Positions 7,316-11,476 of a stretch of 11,476 bases of DNA are shown here, piece after piece; position 1 is the stretch's first letter, and the number at the start of each line of letters is the position of its first letter. The DNA lies in the NCBI GenBank assembly GCA_029253325.1, contig JAQWZS010000112.1:1-11476 (forward strand). The letters run 5' to 3'. The position numbers and the translations under genes are program-made. Under the pieces are notes generated by a model. That model did not search any database and was not told the origin of the DNA. It was given only the letters and a program-made list of their open reading frames with translations. This DNA comes from Bacteroidia bacterium (GTDB lineage: Bacteria; Bacteroidota; Bacteroidia; NS11-12g; UBA9320).

Positions 7316-7364
7316 CTCCATCAACGTCTCTTGAGGAACGAGAGGATTCGCCACGACGAATAAA
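7316..7364 (+). repeat. 49-bp double-hairpin repeat, copy 1
   Basis: Shares 44 of 49 positions with 7703-7751, and all five differences are transitions. It folds into two small hairpins. The first has stems at 7328-7333 and 7339-7344 around the loop AGGAA. The second has stems at 7346-7351 and 7356-7361, with a C/A mismatch at the loop-closing pair. Stem-1 loop-closing pairs differ from copy 2 in a compensatory way. It lies just upstream of the AI-2E gene remnant. Confidence 0.85.
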
Positions 7365-7374
7365 CTGACTAAAA

Positions 7375-7416
7375 AATGGTTATAAAATCGTACAAGGTCT
7401 GACTAAGGATTTTTAG
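7375..7416 (+). pseudogene. Remnant of the 3' end of an AI-2E family transporter gene (13 codons plus stop)
   Basis: Translates to NGYKIVQGLTKDF and a TAG stop. The intact transporter downstream ends in NGYKIVQGLTKDL and TAG (9260-9301). The two stretches agree at 38 of 42 bases, and all four differences fall at third codon positions; three are synonymous. Homology stops abruptly on the left at about 7375, where the frame meets a stop at 7366-7368. On the right it continues for roughly ten bases past the stop (TAGAATACYCGATT). It is too short to be a gene and best read as the leftover of a deleted duplicate. Confidence 0.8.
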
Positions 7417-7470
7417 AATACTCGATTCATCAACGTCCCTGCCTGTTGTGGGAAACGCTGATAGGGTAGA
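7414..7470 (+). repeat. Hairpin unit of the TAGAATAC...CATCAACGTC family, copy 1 (decayed)
   Basis: Starts at the TAG of the transporter remnant with TAGAATACTCGATT, then CATCAACGTCC at 7428-7438. An imperfect right arm follows (ACGCTGA 7455-7461), then TAGAA. It matches the unit at 9366-9437 in layout, but the stem is interrupted by mismatches, so this copy looks degenerate. Confidence 0.65.
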
Positions 7471-7543
7471 ATAACAATTTTATATTAATTTTCTCTGTTG
7501 GTGATAGCTTGTAGCTAGTTTTCTTTTGTACTTTTTTTCTTTC

Positions 7544-7563
7544 ATACTTTTTTAAAAAAGTAT
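7544..7563. repeat. 20-bp perfect palindrome
   Basis: ATACTTTTTTAAAAAAGTAT is fully self-complementary. It has no loop, so it is more likely a protein-binding or cruciform site, or the core of a weak bidirectional terminator, than a classic terminator hairpin. It lies next to the GC-rich inverted repeat that starts 10 bases further on. Confidence 0.6.
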
Positions 7564-7573
7564 TGCAAAAACT

Positions 7574-7668
7574 CAAACATATAAAGCCCTGCATGTTGAG
7601 TGTCGCACTGACCTTCGCCTCCATAGCCCTCAACATCGGCCATACCCGCCTCCGCCAGTATATGTTTG
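7574..7668. repeat. GC-rich nested inverted repeat, possible small mobile or structured element
   Basis: Outer arms CAAACATATA (7574-7583) and TATATGTTTG (7659-7668) are perfect reverse complements. Inside them ATGTTGAG (7593-7600) pairs with CTCAACAT (7629-7636). The enclosed sequence is clearly richer in G and C than its flanks. No open frame in it resembles a known protein. It could be a MITE-like or REP-like element or a non-coding RNA; the sequence alone does not decide. Confidence 0.55.
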
Positions 7669-7702
7669 CCTGCCCGCCTGTTCTTCGCTTTTTTATATTC
7701 TA

Positions 7703-7751
7703 CTCCATCAATGTCTCTCAAGGAATGAGAGGATTCGCCACGGCGAATAAA
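7703..7751 (+). repeat. 49-bp double-hairpin repeat, copy 2
   Basis: Second copy of the 7316-7364 element, ending five bases before the mce -7 box. Both hairpins pair perfectly here: CTCTCA (7715-7720) with TGAGAG (7726-7731) around AGGAA, and ATTCGC (7733-7738) with GCGAAT (7743-7748) around CACG. It lies upstream of the putative start of transcription of mce, so it is probably not in the mce message unless transcription starts further up. Confidence 0.85.
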
Positions 7752-7755
7752 ATCA

Positions 7756-7763
7756 TACTTTTG
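7756..7763 (+). promoter_or_regulatory. -7 element (TACTTTTG) for mce, three bases from the ATG
   Basis: TACTTTTG matches TAnnTTTG and supports the start at 7767 rather than the longer open frame to the left. A start of transcription at or beside the ATG would make the message leaderless. No -33 TTTG is visible; the repeat copy 2 occupies that region. Confidence 0.5.
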
Positions 7764-7766
7764 TGT

Positions 7767-8168
7767 ATGCAAAAAATTGATCATATCGGTATCGCCGTCA
7801 AAAATCTGGAAGAAAGCAACCTTCGGTTTGCTAAACTGCTGAATACCGTTCATTATAAAACAGAGGAAGTCCCTAGCGAGGGAGTGATGACTTCTTTTTT
7901 TGAGGTAGGTGATGTGAAAATTGAACTTCTTCAAGCTACAAACGAATCCAGTCCGATCCATAAGTTTATTGAATCGAAAGGCGAAGGCATACACCACATT
8001 GCTTTTGCAGTAGAAGATGTAAATGCCGAACTCCAGCGTTTGAAAGAGGCCGGTTTTGATGCTATTCACGACACCCCTAAACAAGGAGCCGATAATAAGG
8101 TGATTGCTTTTTTGCACCCTAAGTCTACTCAAGGAGTGCTAACCGAAATCTGTGCCGAACAATCCTAA
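7767..8168 (+). CDS. mce: Methylmalonyl-CoA epimerase
   Basis: A VOC-fold metalloenzyme that interconverts (R)- and (S)-methylmalonyl-CoA, linking propionyl-CoA metabolism with succinyl-CoA. The 133-residue length is right for the family when started at ATG 7767 (MQKIDHIGIAVKNLEES). The open frame extends 68 codons further left, but that part runs through a repeat and is not conserved. Likely metal ligands are His6 (KIDHIGIAV), Glu53 (KIELLQ, where the P. shermanii enzyme has Gln), one of His76 or His77 (GIHHIAFAVEDV) and Glu127 (VLTEIC). FLHPKSTQGVL is a strong epimerase signature. No methylmalonyl-CoA mutase or propionyl-CoA carboxylase genes are in the window. The transporter gene follows after 50 bases. 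Confidence 0.95.
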   Translation: MQKIDHIGIAVKNLEESNLRFAKLLNTVHYKTEEVPSEGVMTSFFEVGDVKIELLQATNESSPIHKFIESKGEGIHHIAFAVEDVNAELQRLKEAGFDAIHDTPKQGADNKVIAFLHPKSTQGVLTEICAEQS

Positions 8169-8175
8169 CTTTTTA

Positions 8176-8183
8176 TAAGTTTG
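8176..8183 (+). promoter_or_regulatory. Possible -7 element (TAAGTTTG) for the AI-2E transporter gene
   Basis: TAAGTTTG matches TAnnTTTG and lies 35 bases before the ATG at 8219, just after the mce stop. It may give the transporter its own promoter in addition to readthrough from mce. No -33 box is clear. Confidence 0.35.
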
Positions 8184-8218
8184 TATCTTACAATATGCTA
8201 ACCGATCTTTAACCCGCT

Positions 8219-9301
8219 ATGTTATCTACTAAAAATATTCGTTTAATCTTGGGCTTTTTGGGGCTGATCCTCTTGGGATACATCCTCTGGAATGTTCGCC
8301 TAATGATCTACTCCTTTTTTGCTGCTACCATCGTAGCTTTTATCGCTCGTCCACTGATGCGTGTGCTGGGTGCAGTTCGTATCAAACAATGGCAATTGCC
8401 CAACGCTTTGCGTGCAGGACTGGTTCTTGCTCTTATTATTGGAGTGGTAACGGGCATTATTCGTTTTATGGCTCCTATCGTAGTGCATCAGGCTGATATC
8501 TTATCCCAAATCGATACCAACGGTATTCTCCTTCGTATTCAAGCTGAATTGGCTAACCTGCCAAATTGGTTGGTGGCGGATACGGATGTTTCCTCTATGA
8601 TTCAAGAGGAAGTGAATCAGTTGATTAATGTTAGTGATGTGGGATCATACATCGGTAGTATCCTAGGCGGTATATCGAGTACACTGATTGGTCTATTTTC
8701 AATTTTGTTTATCAGTTTCTTTTTGCTTAAAGACGGTCAAATCATGGATCAGATTATCGCAAGTCTGTCCCCTGAAAAATATTTAAGTAAGGTGAATACG
8801 ATTGTACTGGAAACTAAAGATTTATTGTCTCGCTATTTTATTGGTGTATTGGCTCAAATCACGGTGATTATTCTCGTGATCTCGATTGGACTATCCATCT
8901 TGGATGTGCAAAATGCTCTGCTCATTGGCGTGATTGCCGGTGTGTTTAATATCATCCCCTACGTCGGCCCACTCATGGGTGCAGGAATAGGACTTTTGTT
9001 GGCTGCAACTTCACAATTGGAGGTTAGTCCTGATGCTGCTCTGTTTGGTTTTTTGATGTCTGCTATTATTCCTTTTGTAGTGGCTCAATTGCTGGATAAT
9101 TTTGTGCTACAACCTTTGATCTTCTCGAAAAGCGTAAAGGCTCATCCTTTGGAAATTTTTATGGTCATTTTGGCTGCGGGTTCATTGGGCGGTATCGTGG
9201 GTATGATTATAGCTGTTCCAACCTATTCGTTTATTCGTATTATTGCGAAAGAATTTTTTAACGGTTATAAAATCGTACAAGGTCTTACGAAGGATTTGTA
9301 G
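8219..9301 (+). CDS. AI-2E family transporter (PF01594, TqsA/PerM-like permease)
   Basis: An inner-membrane protein of 360 residues, normal for this family. Hydrophobic segments are visible near residues 8-28, 29-45, 63-85, 150-172 (ISSTLIGLFSILFISFFLLK), 205-230, 235-262, 275-300 and 310-335, with a long hydrophilic loop at about 90-150. Family signatures are NIIPYVGPLMGAGIGLLLA and the C-terminal LLDNFVLQPLIFSKSVKAHP followed by GGIVGMIIAVPTYSFIRI. Members include the E. coli autoinducer-2 exporter TqsA, but others have been linked to ion or small-molecule export, so the substrate is unknown here; no luxS is in view. It lies 50 bases after mce. Its last 14 codons recur as a remnant at 7375-7416, and hairpin repeats begin right at its stop codon. 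Confidence 0.92.
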   Translation: MLSTKNIRLILGFLGLILLGYILWNVRLMIYSFFAATIVAFIARPLMRVLGAVRIKQWQLPNALRAGLVLALIIGVVTGIIRFMAPIVVHQADILSQIDTNGILLRIQAELANLPNWLVADTDVSSMIQEEVNQLINVSDVGSYIGSILGGISSTLIGLFSILFISFFLLKDGQIMDQIIASLSPEKYLSKVNTIVLETKDLLSRYFIGVLAQITVIILVISIGLSILDVQNALLIGVIAGVFNIIPYVGPLMGAGIGLLLAATSQLEVSPDAALFGFLMSAIIPFVVAQLLDNFVLQPLIFSKSVKAHPLEIFMVILAAGSLGGIVGMIIAVPTYSFIRIIAKEFFNGYKIVQGLTKDL

Positions 9302-9354
9302 AATACCCGATTATACACCATCAATGTCTCTCGAGGAACGAGAGGACGTTGATG
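9299..9354 (+). repeat. Hairpin unit of the TAGAATAC...CATCAAYGTC family, copy 2
   Basis: Begins at the transporter stop codon (TAGAATACCCGATT). The left arm CATCAATGTCTCTCG (9319-9333) pairs with CGAGAGGACGTTGATG (9339-9354) around the loop AGGAA, with one bulge and one G/T wobble. The loop and inner stem are the same as in the 49-bp repeats, and the outer arm is shared with the other hairpin units. It may serve as a factor-independent stop or RNA-stabilising hairpin for the transporter message, although no long T-run follows. Confidence 0.8.
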
Positions 9355-9365
9355 TCCATTTAAAT

Positions 9366-9437
9366 TAGAATACTCGAAAAAACGGTCCCGATTCATCAAC
9401 GTCCTTGCTTTCAGCAAGAAACATTGATGGTGTAGAA
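9366..9437 (+). repeat. Hairpin unit of the TAGAATAC...CATCAACGTC family, copy 3
   Basis: TAGAATACTCGA (9366-9377) is followed by CATCAACGTCCTTGCT (9394-9409), loop TTC, and AGCAAGAAACATTGATG (9413-9429), then TAGAA. The arms pair almost fully, with one mismatch and one bulge. CATCAACGTCC (9394-9404) is also an exact 11-bp inverted copy of 9344-9354, so copies 2 and 3 could form a larger alternative structure. It lies upstream of the outer-membrane protein gene. Confidence 0.75.
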
Positions 9438-9488
9438 CGGGAGACGTTGAAGGAGTGCCTATCCATTCTGCTAATACATTTGAAGAAT

Positions 9489-9496
9489 TATCTTTG
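9489..9496 (+). promoter_or_regulatory. -7 element (TATCTTTG) for the outer-membrane protein gene, four bases from GTG
   Basis: TATCTTTG fits TAnnTTTG and stands four bases before the GTG chosen as start. A second match, TACATTTG, is at 9475-9482. The element supports the start at 9501 over the frame's earlier ATG at 9405, which lies inside a hairpin repeat. Confidence 0.45.
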
Positions 9497-9500
9497 CATC

Positions 9501-10403
9501 GTGAAACGATTAATCTACCTCTTCCTTTTATTTGCTTTTTCCTTCCAATCGATTATATCTAAAGCTCAGACTTACAAAAGTCACAATTGGTCGGGAAATA
9601 TATACCTGGGAGCTAGTAATATGATGGGCGATTTGGGGGGCAGCAACTTTGTGGGTAGTCGCGGTATTTTTGACTGGGACATCAAAGCCACTCAACCTGC
9701 TATCGGTGCTGGTATAGCTTTGCACATGGGAGGTGTATCGCTAGCTACAAATTTTTTGGTTACTCGACTAGCTGGGAATGATGCCTATTCGAATCAAGAG
9801 TTTCATGAAGATCGAAACTTGAGTGTTCGTACTGATTTGGTAGAAGCCGATCTGCTTTTGGAATATCGCCCCTGGAGCAGAAACAAAGGGTTTAATCGTT
9901 TTTATCTATACAGCGGTATTGGTGCCATTTACTACCAACCCAAAGCGGAATATCAAGGAGATTGGTACAAGCTACGTGAGTTGGGTACAGAAGGGCAGTT
10001 TTTGGAGAATGGTTCTGGACCATATAATGATCTTTCTATTGTTATTCCATACGGAATTGGATATAAATTTCGACTAGCAAAAAGCACTTCGTTAATTCTG
10101 GATTTAGGATTTCGAAAGACCTTCACCGATTACCTTGATGATGTGAGTACCGTATATGCTGATCCTAATCTTGTCGGAAATGAGAAAGGCGATATTGCAC
10201 GAGAATTATCAAACCGATCGCTAACCTCAAAAGCAATAAGCGATAAACGAGGCAATCCAGATAAGACCGATAGCTACCATGTACTTTCGATTAAGTTTGA
10301 ATATATCTTTGGTGGAAAATCTGGCGATGGTTGTTACTACAATCGCAACCCACCCAAGACACGAAGTACCCGCATCAACCAACGTCGAATGTTTTTGAAA
10401 TAG
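9501..10403 (+). CDS. Outer-membrane beta-barrel protein, DUF6089-like
   Basis: A predicted outer-membrane protein of 300 residues. I start it at GTG 9501, because VKRLIYLFLLFAFSFQSIIS followed by KAQT is a clear signal peptide. The 32 codons before it run through a repeat. After the signal come alternating amphipathic strands: WSGNIYLGASNMMGDLGG near the N-terminus, YLYSGIGAIYYQP, IPYGIGYKFRLAKSTSLILDLGFRKTFTDYLDDVST, and a late RGNPDKTDSYHVLSIKFEYIFGGK strand. The GDLGG turn, the FTDYLDDVSTVY segment and the RGNPxKTDSYH motif are typical of Bacteroidetes DUF6089-type proteins. The function of the family is not known; a structural or transport barrel is an inference. The tail after the last strand is basic with one Cys. 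Its stop is two bases from the pth stop. Confidence 0.85.
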   Translation: MKRLIYLFLLFAFSFQSIISKAQTYKSHNWSGNIYLGASNMMGDLGGSNFVGSRGIFDWDIKATQPAIGAGIALHMGGVSLATNFLVTRLAGNDAYSNQEFHEDRNLSVRTDLVEADLLLEYRPWSRNKGFNRFYLYSGIGAIYYQPKAEYQGDWYKLRELGTEGQFLENGSGPYNDLSIVIPYGIGYKFRLAKSTSLILDLGFRKTFTDYLDDVSTVYADPNLVGNEKGDIARELSNRSLTSKAISDKRGNPDKTDSYHVLSIKFEYIFGGKSGDGCYYNRNPPKTRSTRINQRRMFLK

Positions 10404-10405
10404 TC

Positions 10406-11023
10406 CTATCCGCTGTATTCGTTCATGGCTCCTGTCAATCCCTTGATTATCCAAGATTCAATAGCCTTGCATGCTCGATCTTTTTGAAGTGCTAATTCAA
10501 TGGTTTCTTTCTCATCCCATTTGCCAAGTACAAATTCTACTTGTCGTCCACGCGGGAAATCTCCTTTGGCACCAAAGCGAATGCGATGATATTGGTCTGT
10601 ACCCAACTGCTGTTGGATGTCCTTGAGTCCGTTATGCCCCCCAGCACTGCCCTTGCCTCGAATTCGTAACTTCCCTAAATCAATGGAGATATCATCGGTA
10701 ACAATGATGAAATTTTTAGGTGCAATGCGTTCTATTTTCATCCAATGTCTAACGGCTTTACCACTGAGGTTCATAAAGGTAGTGGGCTTGATGCAGACCA
10801 CTTGATTACCCCTAAATTTGAATTTAGCGATATTAGCTAATCGTCCACTATCCCATTGAGCATCATGCTGTTTCACCCATTGATCCAACACTTCAAATCC
10901 AATGTTGTGCCGAGTCTGGTCGTACTCTGGTCCAATATTCCCTAATCCTACTACTAAAAATTTCATAGGGTCTGGCTCTGCAGTTTTAAATAGTGATGTG
11001 ATCGATTGAATCCAATTGGGCAT
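10406..11023 (-). CDS. pth: Peptidyl-tRNA hydrolase
   Basis: Releases tRNA from peptidyl-tRNAs that drop off the ribosome. The Pth core starts at the internal ATG at 10966 (MKFLVVGLGNIGPEYDQTRH). The frame has an ATG 19 codons earlier (11023) giving 205 residues, and I keep this longer start because several Bacteroidetes Pth proteins seem to carry a short N-terminal extension. Key residues, counted from the longer start, are Asn29 (GLGNIG), catalytic His39 (TRHNIGF), Asn85 (FMNLSG), the acidic pair at 110-111 (VTDDISIDLGKLR) and Asn131 (SAGGHNGLKDI). RFGAKGDFP and VEFVLGKW near the end also fit. It lies 15 bases downstream of the ABC permease gene on the same strand, so the two are likely cotranscribed. 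Confidence 0.95.
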   Translation of the reverse strand: MPNWIQSITSLFKTAEPDPMKFLVVGLGNIGPEYDQTRHNIGFEVLDQWVKQHDAQWDSGRLANIAKFKFRGNQVVCIKPTTFMNLSGKAVRHWMKIERIAPKNFIIVTDDISIDLGKLRIRGKGSAGGHNGLKDIQQQLGTDQYHRIRFGAKGDFPRGRQVEFVLGKWDEKETIELALQKDRACKAIESWIIKGLTGAMNEYSG

Positions 11024-11038
11024 GCGATATACATTCGA

Positions 11039-11476
11039 TTAATTAATGGCGTTTATGGGTGTTTTTGCTGCTTTATAAGCTGGATACAAAGATATGGTAG
11101 TTCCTAAGAAAACGATTGTTAGAATAGTCAGCAGCACATCACTCCACAACAACTCAACCGGATAGGCCGATACAATGGCATTTTCCATGCTGAACCACTC
11201 GAAGTATTGTTGGGACCAAACCAAGACCATAGAACATAAGATTCCTATCCCCCCTCCAATGAGAGCAATGTAGGTTCCTTGCCACAAAAACACACAAAAT
11301 AATATCCCTTCTTCGGCACCCATGCTTTTGAGAATGCCAATGTCTTTTTTCTTGTCAATTACCAGCATAATTAAGGATCCAAATATGTTGAACGATGAAA
11401 TGAACAATACCAATGATAAAATGGCATAGGTAAACCACTTTTCACTACTAAAAATTTTATAGAGGACTTCGTTGAG
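11039..11476 (-). CDS. ABC transporter permease, LolC/LolE-like, C-terminal part (5' partial)
   Basis: The C-terminal 145 residues of an FtsX-like permease; the frame stays open to the window edge. The sequence EKWFTYAILSLVLFISSFNI is the start of the second FtsX-like domain. The motif MLVIDKKKDIGILKSMGA is characteristic of LolC/LolE-type permeases, which extract lipoproteins from the inner membrane with the ATPase LolD. Three hydrophobic segments are visible (about 18 to 38, 58 to 82 and 110 to 130 of this fragment). The protein ends with SLYPAYKAAKTPINAIN, like the YPAxxAAxxxPxxAL tail of MacB/LolE-type permeases. It is probably the first gene of a unit with pth. Another FtsX-like exporter cannot be excluded without the N-terminal half. 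Confidence 0.9.
   Translation of the reverse strand, partial: LNEVLYKIFSSEKWFTYAILSLVLFISSFNIFGSLIMLVIDKKKDIGILKSMGAEEGILFCVFLWQGTYIALIGGGIGILCSMVLVWSQQYFEWFSMENAIVSAYPVELLWSDVLLTILTIVFLGTTISLYPAYKAAKTPINAIN

Larger units (their letters stand above)
7223..7766. other. 544-base intergenic region packed with repeats between iscS and mce
   Basis: No credible gene is present. From left to right it holds the isc promoter element, hairpin repeat copy 1 (7316-7364), a 3' remnant of an AI-2E transporter gene (7375-7416), a decayed hairpin unit (7414-7470), an AT-rich stretch, a 20-bp perfect palindrome (7544-7563), a GC-rich nested inverted repeat (7574-7668), hairpin repeat copy 2 (7703-7751) and the mce promoter element (7756-7763). 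The open frames across it, including the upstream extension of mce and a minus-strand frame, match no family I recognise and run through the repeats. Confidence 0.8.

Noticed and set aside
7316..7751. CRISPR array suggested by the repeated palindromic 49-bp elements
   Set aside because: There are only two copies, about 340 bp apart, without regular spacers or cas genes.
7563..7766. Upstream extension of the mce reading frame to a start at 7563
   Set aside because: The 68 extra codons run through the GC-rich inverted repeat, the hairpin repeat copy 2 and the promoter element. The epimerase family starts at MQKIDHIGIAV, which is the ATG at 7767.
7542..8132. Long minus-strand open frame of 196 codons opposite mce
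   Set aside because: It is the shadow of mce plus the repeat zone. The translation resembles no family and has no plausible promoter or ribosome site.
9319..9354. Classic rho-independent terminator after the AI-2E gene
   Set aside because: The hairpin is strong, but no run of T follows it and the loop and stem are shared with repeats upstream of mce. I list it as a repeat with a possible 3'-end role.
9405..9500. N-terminal extension of the outer-membrane protein to the ATG at 9405
   Set aside because: It begins inside a hairpin repeat arm and would bury the signal peptide behind 32 residues. A GTG right before the signal peptide, with a -7 box beside it, fits better.

Overview
The window looks like ordinary chromosome from a Bacteroidetes (Flavobacteriia or Cytophagia-like) bacterium. 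The evidence is its AT-rich composition, several TAnnTTTG promoter elements of the Bacteroidetes type, a compact iscS-iscU-iscA operon, a DUF6089-type outer-membrane beta-barrel protein, a methylmalonyl-CoA epimerase, and Bacteroidetes-style single-gene transcription units. I see no tRNA, rRNA, CRISPR array, transposase or phage gene.

Left part (1-5205): the 3' end of aspS, a small membrane-anchored cysteine-containing protein (-), a DUF1801 protein (+), rdgB (-), rarA (+), a CNNM/CBS/CorC-type membrane protein (-) and a cyclophilin-type lipoprotein (+). Genes alternate strand and meet tail to tail with very few bases between stop codons. Most are housekeeping genes: translation, nucleotide-pool sanitation, replication-fork maintenance and periplasmic folding. 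rarA has an odd start: its conserved N-terminus lies upstream of any ATG, GTG or TTG.

Middle (5228-7222): iscA, iscU and iscS on the minus strand form an Fe-S cluster assembly operon with desulfurase, scaffold and A-type carrier. It probably reads from one promoter near 7256-7263.

Right-middle (7223-9500): this is the most unusual part. A 544-base intergenic zone precedes mce and an AI-2E family transporter, and about 200 bases follow them. These flanks carry related hairpin repeats. A 49-bp two-hairpin element occurs at 7316-7364 and 7703-7751 with compensatory stem changes, and a second hairpin family occurs at about 7414-7470, 9299-9354 and 9366-9437. A 14-codon remnant of the 3' end of an AI-2E transporter gene lies at 7375-7416. 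The simplest reading is that a segment [repeat, mce, AI-2E gene, hairpins] was once duplicated and that the left copy lost its genes. A GC-rich nested inverted repeat and a 20-bp perfect palindrome lie in the same gap.

Right end (9501-11476): a DUF6089-like outer-membrane protein (+) meets pth (-) tail to tail. Upstream of pth is the C-terminal part of a LolC/LolE-like ABC permease (-), which runs off the edge.

I do not see a convincing new multi-gene system. The points worth following up are the structured repeats, the transporter-gene remnant, the rarA start and the near-leaderless promoter arrangement.
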